A stretch of 64,000 bases of DNA from Plasmodiophora brassicae. Its lineage: Eukaryota > Endomyxa > Phytomyxea > Plasmodiophorida > Plasmodiophoridae. The stretch is from assembly GCA_039704465.1 (NCBI GenBank), contig JASFAU010000004.1, forward strand, positions 1,178,001 through 1,242,000, written 5' to 3'. The position numbers and the translations under genes are program-made. Below the pieces are notes generated by a model. That model did no database searches and was not told the origin of the DNA. It was given only the letters and a program-made list of their open reading frames with translations. This document shows, in pieces, positions 43,351 to 51,829 of this stretch (position 1 is its first letter; the number at the start of each line of letters is the position of its first letter).

Positions 43351-43960
43351 TCAGGGTGATTGGACACGATCGCCAATGCGAACAGGTATGGAGGATGGAG
43401 GATCGCCCCATACAGAGAGCGCTATCGTACTCTGTTTGAGTACAGTACCAATCTCTGCGTTTTCAGGACCGTACGGAGAATCGCAATACTGATGCACAGT
43501 ATTCAGTACGCCTGTTAGGTGGTCCGGATTGTAGGCCTCCTGCAGGTCCAGGAGCGTGATCGTACGAACCGGCCGCGCATTCGCTCCTGAGGAAGTGCGC
43601 GGATCACCGATGAATCCGATGACGCCTTGAAGCGTAATCGGGTGATCAAGGTGCTTCCCATCTTGTCCGTTTCCTCCGTCCAGAGCAGGGCGGCGTCTCT
43701 GGAGGTTAGTGTCGTCCTGGCACCTATTGCGGATGTCTCCTTTGCATGTCTCAGTTTCGCGAGGAGCGGCGAAATTCATGAGCTACTGGACGAAGCAGTC
43801 CCGTCCGAACGTACAAGTTTGCGATTGCAGTCGCGACTTTCCATACAGTCTTTGTCTTTGCCAGCGACGCGCTTGCCAGCCATATCCTTAGTACAGTACT
43901 TGCTGTTCTTGTTGCAGCAGATGTGCCTGCGAATTGGACAATTAGGGAATGCCATGGTAC
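43351..43960 (-). CDS. Possible OB-fold protein (telomere-binding type?)
   Basis: A minus-strand frame contains PITLQGVIGFIGDPRTSSG, PVRTITLLDLQEAYN, and IALSVWGDPPSSIPVRIGDRV. That pattern (a GVIG strand, an ITLLDL strand, and IP-x-x-x-GD at the end) resembles the single-stranded-DNA-binding OB folds of POT1/Cdc13-type or RPA-type proteins. An upstream frame with a Cys cluster (RRHICCNKNSKYCTKDM) may be its first exon, with start near 43956. The gene ends soon after, with an AATAAA near 43255 on this strand. Neither the start nor the exon junction is certain, and the homology is a guess from motif shape. Confidence 0.4.
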
Positions 43961-43992
43961 ACGGGGTCGCTGCCGTCGTAGGGCGACGCTAG

Positions 43993-44480
43993 ACTTGCCT
44001 AGGGCAGCCGGACACCCGTAACGAGGGCAGCCAAATGAGATACTGCAGTGTGCAAACTGTTGCCATTATACAGTGATTGTTTGGACATGCGACCCATTGC
44101 AATGCCCGTGTGAGTCAATAGGGTTTGCGCCAGGCGTCACTGTCACCAAGTCATCCGCTACATTGCATCGGGGTGCGGGTTGCGCCAAGCGGCGGCGTAG
44201 GAAGGCGCCAGTCGATTTCGAAGGACAGTCACAGTGCGTGGCAGTACTGACGGTGGGTATTGAGTTGGCGCGATGGCTTCTTAAGGGACGATGTTCGCTC
44301 GTGACAATTGCGGTATCTGTTTTAATCCAACTGTTTTACGTATTCCAGAAATTGATACTGCAGCTGTGCCGAACGAACTTCGTCTCTTAATAAAGCTATA
44401 GCAGCGTTAATGTCTTATATAGCAGGATCCATTGCGGTAACGGCCGCCGTTATGGTTGACGAAATGAGGAGCGATACCTG
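43993..44480. other. Stretch without a supported gene
   Basis: About 490 bases. A plus-strand frame at 44073-44390 has a hydrophobic end but no start context or splice logic. The stretch abuts the Helitron remnant and may contain degraded flank of it. Confidence 0.35.
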
Positions 44481-44499
44481 TTCCGTTTCAGAAAATAGA

Positions 44500-45236
44500 T
44501 TAGCCGCCGAACGGGTTGCCAGGGCGACGAAGTTGTTCCAACCCGCACCCCATTGCGACTTCGCTGTTACTGGTGGCCTCATTGTACGCCCCTGCGAACC
44601 CGCGCACGACGCCCGCGTTCGAACTGAACTCCAGGGCAACATCCCGCGCCATGCCGCCCAACTGTCTCAACTGCTGCAGGCCGTTGAAGCAAACATGATA
44701 GAATGGATGTCGGTCCCTGATAACCGTTTCGAGCTGCATTTCGACCAGGGGTCTGATACCTGGGACAGCGGCCAAATTGCAATTGCGTAAATGCAATTCC
44801 GTTTGAGAAGTTGGGGAAGGATCGACAAAGTAGATCTGGGCGAAGGAGGGGGGTTTCTGGTTGCGCAGAGGCTGGCAGTATAGGCCCTACCAGATGGACG
44901 ATGCGGCCTCGGACCACATGTGCAGGTACGTACACCGGCGCGTCCTCCAAATCGCTCGCGGTCGTGGACAGTTGACGCGAAGGACAGGCTCGTGTTGATC
45001 TGAATGGAATGATCACGCCACAGTAAGGCCAGCTCGCGGTTGTAGGAATTCAGGCTGCGGCGGATGATCAACTGCTGGATTTGCTGAGGGATGTCGGCGA
45101 CGGTTCGTAGCGGCAACGTGATATGGTGGTAGCGGCCACAGCAAGTGATGTTCTCATCTGGAAACTTTCGCGCCCGACAATGCGAACATCGTTCGTCCCT
45201 AGTACCAAGGTAGTCTTCGACCAGACCGTCGTCCAT
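44500..45236 (-). mobile_element. Decayed Helitron (Helitron-like N domain remnant)
   Basis: Three minus-strand frames read in turn give successive parts of the Helitron helicase-like N-terminal region. First CSHCRARKFPDENITCCGRYHHITLP with SIQINTSLSFAST (here only partly quoted), then VYVPAHVVRGRIVHLVGPILP, then RPLVEMQLETVIRDRHPFY and GFAGAYNEATSNSEVA. In live elements these follow one another in one frame: a CxxC pair, a CC-x-G-x-hhLP segment, the NS-x-LSFAS segment, a GxhxHxhGxLhP segment, an NPF segment, and RRYN-x-PTxxEVA. Here the frame changes at least twice and stops interrupt it, so the element is dead. No Rep or helicase core is seen. Terminal sequences could not be defined. Confidence 0.72.
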
Positions 45237-45345
45237 GTCTGATCTGTGGAGCGCACCACGTACAATGTGACAGATGTACCAGACATGTCACGTGCCCACG
45301 GCGGGTGAAGCACCCGAGTGATTCTTCATCGTACAGGCTGCATCA

Positions 45346-45366
45346 TTCATCAGTGATGAATGATGA
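45346..45366. repeat. Small perfect inverted repeat
   Basis: TCATTCATCA and TGATGAATGA flank a single G. The structure lies about 110 bases upstream of the Helitron remnant's coding start and may be unrelated to it. Confidence 0.5.
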
Positions 45367-45447
45367 ATCATCACCGGCGTCGGTGAGCGGAAATGCATGC
45401 ATACAGTCATAGTCGGGCGCTAGACGACGTCGACTAGCGGGAAGAGG

Positions 45448-46593
45448 ATGTCGCGCGTCAGGAAGAAACGGGAGAATCAGGTGTACATAAAGGACGTGGA
45501 CGAGTGGATGGCAACAGTCGGAAAGCCCGGCCTGTTAGTTGCCGAGCTATACGCTCCACATTTCGGGCCCTGCGAGACCATGTTCCCCGTCATCGATGAG
45601 ATCATGACCAGCCTCGACAACGTCGACCGTGGGGATGAAGTCCGCTGGGCAATCGTCAATGTGTCGAAGCTTGAGGACGACAAAGCTGCGGCCAATGCCG
45701 AAGACGCCCTCAAACGGCAAGAGACGAAAGGTTGCTTCGTGTCGAACTGGTGCCATACAAATTTATTGACAGTACGCCAGCAACTAAAGACAAGGAGAGA
45801 GCAGAGATGGGCGCGGAGGAGCAGCAGCCAGCAACTCCCGAAGCAGAACCAGAAGACGACGACCCTGTCGGAGAGGTACACATGGATACCACAATCCCGT
45901 ATCTCGAGAAGGTATGCCTCGTGGTAATCCCCAGACGAAGGTGATAGCCTGACGTTATGTGCTTAGTATTCTGGGTTTTGTCACCCAGCGCCGATGTACA
46001 TCTTCTTTCGCAATGGCCGGGTGTTGGAAGAGCTGCGAGGCGCCAATCCACCAAAACTGGAAGAACTCGTCCGGCAGATGATCGATCAGAAAGACGAGCC
46101 CGCTCCTGTGGTCGAACCGGCCATCTCGATTCAAACCACAAGACGCGGCTCAATGTCTCTGGAAGCTCCCGGTGACGAACCCGAACCCGACAATGAGCCT
46201 GAGTCGCAAACGGAAGGAATGGCGGGTGCCGATGGACCTCCGTTGCCGACCGAACCGACCCCAGACGACACCACAGTGGCGCCGCCGGCAGAGCACCCAG
46301 GCGTGCCGCCTCAAGACCAGCAAGTATCTTCTCCTGATCAGCCTATTGCGACCCCTGAAGTTGGGCCTGAAGTGCCGCCTCAAGAACAACCTGGTGCTCC
46401 TCCTGCTGCTGCACAAGATCCACCTCCAACTGCGACGGCGGCGGAAGCTAATGGACCAATCGCCGACCCAGGTTCCGAACCGAAACATGCAGAAGCCGGC
46501 AATGCCGTCGCCGCTGCACCTGAGCCGATGCCCGGCTCGGCGCCAACGGAGACGACTACAGTGCTACCGAACGAACCTTCCGCAATTGCTTAG
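45448..46593 (+). CDS. Thioredoxin-domain protein with acidic insert and Pro-rich tail (NME8/dynein light-chain type)
   Basis: A gene of at least three exons starts MSRVRKKRENQVYIKDVDEW. The thioredoxin fold begins VAELYAPHFGPCETMFPVI: the usual WCGPC is replaced by HFGPC, so only the second Cys remains and redox activity is doubtful. The middle exon after the first intron is acidic (MGAEEQQPATPEAEPEDDD). The last exon resumes the fold (MYIFFRNGRVLEELRGANPP) and continues into about 140 residues rich in Pro, Ala and Glu. This combination resembles thioredoxin-type dynein light chains and NME8/TXNDC6. The first intron junction is clean; the last one, between about 45911 and 45989, could not be put in phase and may hide another small intron. 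Confidence 0.62.
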
Positions 46594-46669
46594 GGCCCCA
46601 CACACGCGCACACACAACACACCTTTGACAATACAGCGAAAGCGATTCATTGTGATGATAAGGAAACGC

Positions 46670-47017
46670 TCACGCGAAGAAGACAGCGGACGCGACCAGC
46701 AGAGCGAGCGCCAACCAGGACGCGGGTGCCGCCGGGGACGACGCCGAGGACGAGTTGAACCAACCCTTGCGTTTGGCGGGCGCTGGTGCGGGGCGCTTCG
46801 TTGACTTGGTACGCTGCGGCTGCTGCTGCTGCGGTTGCGAAGGTTCGCCGACGTCCCCAGGTTGTGACGCGTCGTTTGCAGACATGTCGCTGCCCTGCAT
46901 CATCATCGGCATCGCGTCCTGCTGATCCTGCATTTGTCCATCGGCTTGCTGCGCGATCGCAACCGCCGCCAGGCACGCCAACAGGCCCACAGCCGAGAGC
47001 ATGGCACGTCGCTGCAT
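46670..47017 (-). CDS. Small GPI-anchored surface protein, Gln/Met/Pro-rich
   Basis: One exon gives 115 residues. MQRRAMLSAVGLLACLAAVA is a signal peptide with cleavage expected after AIAQ. The mature part is Gln- and Met-rich (QMQDQQDAMPMMMQG), then acidic, then basic (RTKSTKRPAPAPAKRKG). The end FNSSSASSPAAPAS followed by WLALALLVASAVFFA is a good GPI signal with Ser-rich omega sites. No family is known to me. It is convergent with the thioredoxin-domain gene, with a CA-rich microsatellite (46595-46625) between them. Confidence 0.72.
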   Translation of the reverse strand: MQRRAMLSAVGLLACLAAVAIAQQADGQMQDQQDAMPMMMQGSDMSANDASQPGDVGEPSQPQQQQPQRTKSTKRPAPAPAKRKGWFNSSSASSPAAPASWLALALLVASAVFFA

Positions 47018-47244
47018 CGTCCGCCTTCTACAAACAACAGATACTTTCACTAGTGGTGATGGTCCCGATCCCCTGGGACTTGGCAACGTTTGCCAGCTGG
47101 CAGTTGACTCACCCCTGCATTGCGTCATGCACGTGCCCAGGTTAATCCAGAGGAAGGGCCGTCAGCAGGTCGGGGGATTGCCGCGGGTCCGGATCGGCTG
47201 GCTGGGTGGCGGTCACGTGCGGATTGCACCTCCGGCGTAACCGT

Positions 47245-47577
47245 ATGCGGCGGCGCCCGACTCGCTGCGACCTCGTCCTGGTCGCGGTCGGCGTCGTGCT
47301 GGGCTGCCTCACATGGCTGATGCTGTACGTGACTCATCGGGCGGCGCTCGTGGCGAAATCCTACCTGCAGGCGACACTCCCGTCCGCCATCCACGCCAGG
47401 ATCACTGAATCCCGCATCATGCTCTTCTGGTGCTCGATCGAAAGCATCACAAAGGTCGAGTGTCGTCCTGCGTTGCTTCCGTACCCTATTGAACCTGAAT
47501 TAACTGCCATTCAGTGGGGGATGACAACGTTTGCAACGTCGCCGGACCATGACATCGACAACAACGAGCGTGTCTGA
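47245..47577 (+). CDS. Possible single-span membrane protein
   Basis: The frame from ATG 47245 gives 110 residues. A basic start (MRRRPTRCDLV) precedes one membrane span (LVAVGVVLGCLTWLMLYV), which fits a type II signal anchor. The rest (HARITESRIMLFWCSIESIT and onward) shows no family. A GT donor-like site after SITK means the last 40 residues may be intron read-through. It is divergent from the GPI protein by 228 bases. Confidence 0.4.
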   Translation: MRRRPTRCDLVLVAVGVVLGCLTWLMLYVTHRAALVAKSYLQATLPSAIHARITESRIMLFWCSIESITKVECRPALLPYPIEPELTAIQWGMTTFATSPDHDIDNNERV

Positions 47578-47688
47578 CCGGCTTACATGTTCCAACATAA
47601 CTAACACCCCCATAATATAGACACTTGTTCAAGTCGATACGAAACGTTCAATATGACAAGCGAACAGTATCGTACTGGTGAATAACTA

Positions 47689-48579
47689 TCATATATAGAG
47701 CCAAGACGGAGGGTTTGCTGGAATGCGCACCAGGTCAGTGTCGAAGAGCTCGATGAACTGTTCATTCATTAGGCGAACCTGCGACGGAAGAACGAATGAG
47801 GGGGGCGCCCAGCTTGAAACGCAGTTACAACGGAAACCCGGACCTTGGTCCCAGCGTATCGCCGGTATTCCTCGAATATCGATGCCAGGTTCCAGCGCTG
47901 GACTTTGCGAAGGCAGCCCAGCACGGTGCCAGTTCGGTGCCGTCCCAGATGACACATCACTAGCACTGGGTAGCTGTTCACGTCCAGGATCGTATCCAGG
48001 GCAGCTAGAACGACTTCCTCGGACCTTTGTCAGATTGAATACTCAGTAGACGGTTATGCCAACCCAAGGTACAATGCAACCGACACCGTCTTCCAAGGCG
48101 TCTTTGTGCCCTCGCGCCCCAGGTGAAGAAATTGAATGTCCTGGTCATCAACGAAATTCAGCCTGGAGGCACATAGCAATGAGACGCATGGGCATGCATA
48201 ACGGCACAGATTACTGCCGACAGCAGACGCGATGGTTCGTCCGGCGCCAAATAGATAATGGTCTTCAGCCTGAGGCGCTCGAGGAACGGCAGATTGAGCT
48301 CGTTCGGCTCCCCGGACCTGTAGAGGTTCTCGGCAACCAGCCCTGCCTCGCAGGCTCCGGTCACCATGATGCGCCATGCGACATTGACGCAGGTCGTACC
48401 GAAATTCTGTGGCGGTATGTACGAGTACGACATCGCTGCCCGATCGGTTGGTCCGACCAACGTTCGGTCACGGTCGCGCGGACGAGTCGGCGGAGTTCAC
48501 GGTGCAGCTGAAGGCGTGCTGCTTCAATGGGGAACAGCGGGTCGACGGCTGGCGGCGATGAGGGCCCGGCTGATGGCAT
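47689..48579 (-). CDS. SIW14/PFA-DSP-type phosphatase (inositol pyrophosphate phosphatase family)
   Basis: A multi-exon gene starts MPSAGPSSPPAVDPLFP at 48579. Exons supply YIPPQNFG spliced to LVAENLYRSGEPNELNLPFL, ERLRLKTIIYLAPDEPS, DDQDIQFLHLGREGTKTPW, and the active site PVLVMCHLGRHRTGTVLGC, a CxxxxxR loop with catalytic Cys and Arg. Next come LRKVQRWNLASIFEEYRRYAGTK and the closing MNEQFIELFDTDLV. This set is diagnostic of plant and fungal atypical dual-specificity phosphatases of the Siw14 group, which remove the 5-beta-phosphate from inositol pyrophosphates. The N-terminal 40 residues before the conserved region look unstructured. Confidence 0.88.
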
Positions 48580-48639
48580 AGCGGTTTGCGATACTGCTGA
48601 CGGTGATGGGGTAGGCGGATGCTGATTGGTGACGGGTAG

Positions 48640-49143
48640 ATATCCGAGGATCTCGTGACGGCGCTCGTCAGACGGGAGACGGCACGGCGGCGTCGCACGC
48701 GTGAACTGCTGAATTCAGCACGGCACGTCGCCAAGGAAGATACACCCGGCGCTCAGGAAGAAGCCGTGGTTCCTGCTGATGCATCATCTGAAGGGATCAA
48801 CGTTGAGCCTGGGCTAATTTCCGAAGAACAACAGCACCCGGCGGACGCGTCGGCTATGGTGACAACTGGAGAGCAGCACGAGATCGCAGGCGCGGAAGCA
48901 CCTTTGCAGGACGAGACCGAGAAAACGGAGAGCGCAGTCGAACTGAGAAAGATGGAAGATCTTGCCGATCAGTTGGACGAATTCACGGCGCAACACGGTG
49001 AACCCGTTTCTGAACCGGCGCCGTGCGCCGTCGCCCGCCGTGCCGTCCTCGACTGCTATCTCAACGCAGAATCGCCACTTGCGTGTGCCGATCTCGTCCA
49101 GCGATTCGCCGCTTGTGTCCAGGAGGAACACGCCTCGGCATAA
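48640..49143 (+). CDS. CHCH-domain protein, MIC19-like
   Basis: The open frame covers about 165 residues; no ATG was found in frame, so a small first exon (perhaps with the ATG at 48596 or earlier) is missing. A basic helix (ALVRRETARRRRTRELL) is followed by an acidic Gln/Ala region and a helix with coiled-coil character (LRKMEDLADQLDEF). The C terminus has twin CX9C motifs, CAVARRAVLDC and CADLVQRFAAC, the helix-turn-helix disulphide fold imported by the MIA40 pathway. Position and spacing resemble MIC19/MIC25 (CHCHD3/6) of the MICOS complex that shapes inner-membrane cristae. Other CHCH families cannot be ruled out. Confidence 0.6.
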   Translation: MSEDLVTALVRRETARRRRTRELLNSARHVAKEDTPGAQEEAVVPADASSEGINVEPGLISEEQQHPADASAMVTTGEQHEIAGAEAPLQDETEKTESAVELRKMEDLADQLDEFTAQHGEPVSEPAPCAVARRAVLDCYLNAESPLACADLVQRFAACVQEEHASA

Positions 49144-49294
49144 CATAAAAGGTGACAGTTCACTTCTAGCTGACGACCGTGTATTGTATATTCTGCTCGG
49201 CAGGCGGAAGCCGAGATTAGATCCCCGGATTCCTTCTCGCAGCAGCACTCCCTGCAGTGCGCAAACGAACGCTGCAGCGCCATCGCTTGCAGCA

Positions 49295-50086
49295 ATGCTC
49301 CGGCTGATCGTGCTGTTTGCGCTTGCCGCGTATCTGGCTGAGGCCACCGATGCTGATACGCCTATGGCAAGTAGTCGAGATGAGCACCTGCGCACCTGGA
49401 TGCTGGACCTGTCTGCAGAGCAGCCTCTTGCCCTAACCCCCAACAGTGACGTTTCAGTGCTCCCTGTGGACGGCGTGGAACCGCGACATCGTCGCACGCG
49501 TATCATTGCGCTAGCGGTTATCGTTGCAGCTGCCGTCTTGGCACTATTTATCGGTCTGGTGGCTGGTCTCACGACTCGCTCCTCTTCCGCATCAGTGCAG
49601 GCCACGACACCAACTTCTCCGTTACCGTCCACACCGGCCTCGTTACCATCCTCCTCTGGATTCTCGGGCACTCCACTGTCGATTTCCCCACTGGGTCCTT
49701 CCCAGCTGACCGCGTTTTCGCATTCCGGCGCAACGGCGCCGCCGTCGACATCGACACCATCCACAGCAGGTCCCTTTGGCATTTTATTTACAACTTCCGT
49801 TGAACCGTCGCATACTGGAGTCGCTCCCGTAGGCACGCTGACGTCCCTTCCAAGCGATACGTCGTTGCTTTCGACATCAATTTCATCTGGGCGTCTCCAT
49901 GAAGTACCAACGACTGGAACCGCTCCTGCAGAAACCTTGCAATCTCCAAGTGCCACGCAGGGGTACTCGCCGACTACTGTTCCAACTCGACGCCCGCCGA
50001 ACTGCGTTCCCAAAGGGACGGCCTCACTACGTCACCATCATCACCACGATCACCACCATAGGCAGGACGACTGCCGTCGCCAATGA
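49295..50086 (+). CDS. Secreted or membrane mucin-like protein with His-rich C terminus
   Basis: One exon from ATG 49295 encodes 263 residues. MLRLIVLFALAAYLAEA is a signal peptide, and a second hydrophobic span (IIALAVIVAAAVLALFIGLVAGL) lies at about residues 70-92, giving a single-pass membrane protein. The rest is Ser/Thr/Pro-rich with many possible O-glycosylation sites. It ends RHHHHHDHHHRQDDCRRQ, a run of histidines that could bind metal. No family was recognised. An antisense frame is open across the same stretch, but the signal peptide and the composition favour this strand. Confidence 0.55.
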   Translation: MLRLIVLFALAAYLAEATDADTPMASSRDEHLRTWMLDLSAEQPLALTPNSDVSVLPVDGVEPRHRRTRIIALAVIVAAAVLALFIGLVAGLTTRSSSASVQATTPTSPLPSTPASLPSSSGFSGTPLSISPLGPSQLTAFSHSGATAPPSTSTPSTAGPFGILFTTSVEPSHTGVAPVGTLTSLPSDTSLLSTSISSGRLHEVPTTGTAPAETLQSPSATQGYSPTTVPTRRPPNCVPKGTASLRHHHHHDHHHRQDDCRRQ

Positions 50087-50445
50087 ACTTCCTCTGTTTC
50101 GTCACGTTAAACGGCTTGCCCGCATACATAGCACCAATATTGCTGCTCGTTCAAAGGTGCCGCAGTTGACAAAACGGTCGTACGACCAAAGTGCTCCGAA
50201 GGCTCACGGTGGACTGCGGCACACCGCGCTTCAGGGCCTTTCTTGGTCTTTTACAAGTAGAGAACCCGCTTGAATGATCTCCATGGCATTCTTGACAGTG
50301 CGGGTCACCCGTGGGCCGTCAGTCGTGCACTCGTGCGCCCGCCCGCCCGGAACAAAAGACGAGTCTGCGAGTGCCTGCACGAATGTGCGTTTTTCGTTCT
50401 CAAAGGAGGATCGCGCGGGGCCGACGCCTCGGACGCCGTCGCAGC
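50087..50445. other. Intergenic stretch with no supported gene
   Basis: About 360 bases upstream of the SELENOF-like gene. Only short frames without domains were seen. It presumably carries the 3' end of the mucin-like gene and the promoter of the next gene. Confidence 0.4.
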
Positions 50446-51011
50446 ATGCTGGCCGGGATCGTCGCCGTCATGGTGGTGCTGTCGAGCGCGGCAGCCGATC
50501 AGGCAGCGTCCTGTCATGACCTGGGTTAGACGGGACGGGCGGTCCCCGGTGCGGTCCGGGCTCATCGACATCTGGGCGTTTTAGGATTCGATGCGGCGAC
50601 GCTTACCTGCGGCACGTGCGAACTGTTGAGACCGATGCCGGACGGGCCTGCAATGGTCGACGAGTGCATGGGGTGCTGTACGGCCGGTGACGACGACGAC
50701 GACGACGCACAGCGGTATTTGTCGGCGATCTTCACCGTGTGCTCCTGCCGGTTCAGGTCGAACCCGGCTCTGGCCAGCCTTGTCCGCCGCATCCCCAAGG
50801 AATTCCCCAACGTGAAGATTCGGGTCTGCCGTCGTCTCATTCCGATGAGCGGTTTCCATTCTGATCCGCTTTGGTTTAGGACGTGCAAGGGTTCAAGATG
50901 AGCTTGACTGTCAAGGCCGATTCAGGTGACGACGAGGACATCCCGGTTGAAAGCTGGTCTGTCGACGATATTGAAGGGTTCCTTCGTCGGAAGCTGCAGA
51001 GCACGAAATAG
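50446..51011 (+). CDS. SELENOF (Sep15)-like ER protein, cysteine form
   Basis: Three exons (50446-50524, 50585-50823, 50880-51011) give 149 residues. MLAGIVAVMVVLSSAAADQ is a signal peptide. The Cys-rich UGGT-binding region reads CHDLGFDAATLTCGTCELL with DECMGCC, as in Sep15. The thioredoxin-like domain has AIFTVCSCRFRSNPALASLV where animal proteins have VCGU: the selenocysteine position is Cys and the motif is CSC. Then FPNVKIRDVQGF and an ending WSVDDIEGFLRRKLQ complete the family fold. The protein assists glycoprotein quality control in the ER. The run of six Asp (GDDDDDDA) before the domain is unusual. Confidence 0.9.
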
Positions 51012-51061
51012 AAAACGCTCTGCGCTGAGATGACCGACAATCGGTTTGTGTATGAAAGACG

Positions 51062-51799
51062 CTAGTAGTCGTGCACGTTGCCTGCGTTCAGCTCAAGCAT
51101 GCGTTGCAGGGCAGGTGGTCGCTGCTGACGTATTCGCTGGTGAACACGCTCGACAAGGCCAGACAGTCGTCGGGCTTCATCGACAGGCGACGCTGGACGT
51201 GCCTTCTGTAGCTCGTCGCGCTCGGCTGTCGCCGTTGCCAGCTGACGCTCCATGTCGACAACGTACGATTGCGTCGCACCGACAAGCGCCCAGAGCACGT
51301 GATCACGAGCGATCCGGACGCGAACCTGCTCTCGTACACGCGACAACGTCGCTCGCGTCGATTCGTACCTGGCGCGTAACGCCTTGTCGTCAACGGGAAG
51401 TTGGATTGGTTCTGGCACAACGTCCTGTTGTGCAGCGAGATCGGCGAATTTTCTCTGCCAGAACGCGACCTCATCCACCAGCGCATCCCGTGTAGCATCA
51501 CCATTTGGAAGCGTTGTCAATGGGCTCCTGTCGGTCGTAGCCAGGACGTCCACAATGGTTGACGTCGCTGTCGCGAGCGTCGAGATGGCCTGCTGGCAGC
51601 GCCGATCATGGTCCTCGGTTGACGCGATACGAACGCGGGCGTCTTCCAGGTCAGCGAACAGCTGATCGGCGTACTTGCTGGCGGTCTCCATTTGGAATTC
51701 AGCCGCCCGTTGCGCCAGCACAGCATCGCGTAATCGCCGACCCAACTCCATCTCGGAGCTGGACGCCTCCGTCTGCACTCCCAGTTCGTCCTGTTCCAT
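51062..51799 (-). CDS. Coiled-coil protein of 245 residues
   Basis: One exon from ATG 51799 (MEQDELGVQTEASSSEME). Residues 15-80 and 120-230 are helical with coiled-coil heptads (LRDAVLAQRAAEFQMETASK; MERQLATATAERDELQKARP). A short Pro-rich segment (VVPEPIQLPVDDKAL) lies between them. The end LQRMLELNAGNVHDY is not familiar. Function unknown; it is divergent from nothing and is followed on the same strand by the WD40 gene upstream. Confidence 0.6.
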   Translation of the reverse strand: MEQDELGVQTEASSSEMELGRRLRDAVLAQRAAEFQMETASKYADQLFADLEDARVRIASTEDHDRRCQQAISTLATATSTIVDVLATTDRSPLTTLPNGDATRDALVDEVAFWQRKFADLAAQQDVVPEPIQLPVDDKALRARYESTRATLSRVREQVRVRIARDHVLWALVGATQSYVVDMERQLATATAERDELQKARPASPVDEARRLSGLVERVHQRIRQQRPPALQRMLELNAGNVHDY

Positions 51800-51829
51800 T
51801 ACCTCAGTTCCCCATGGGCGGTCCTGTTC

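Noticed and set aside
43200..45300. A live rolling-circle transposon
   Set aside because: Only the Helitron-like N region is seen, broken by frame changes and stops, and no helicase core or termini were found.
48814..50013. 399-codon minus-strand frame over the CHCH and mucin-like genes
   Set aside because: It would destroy the twin CX9C motifs and a good signal peptide on the plus strand, and shows no domain of its own.
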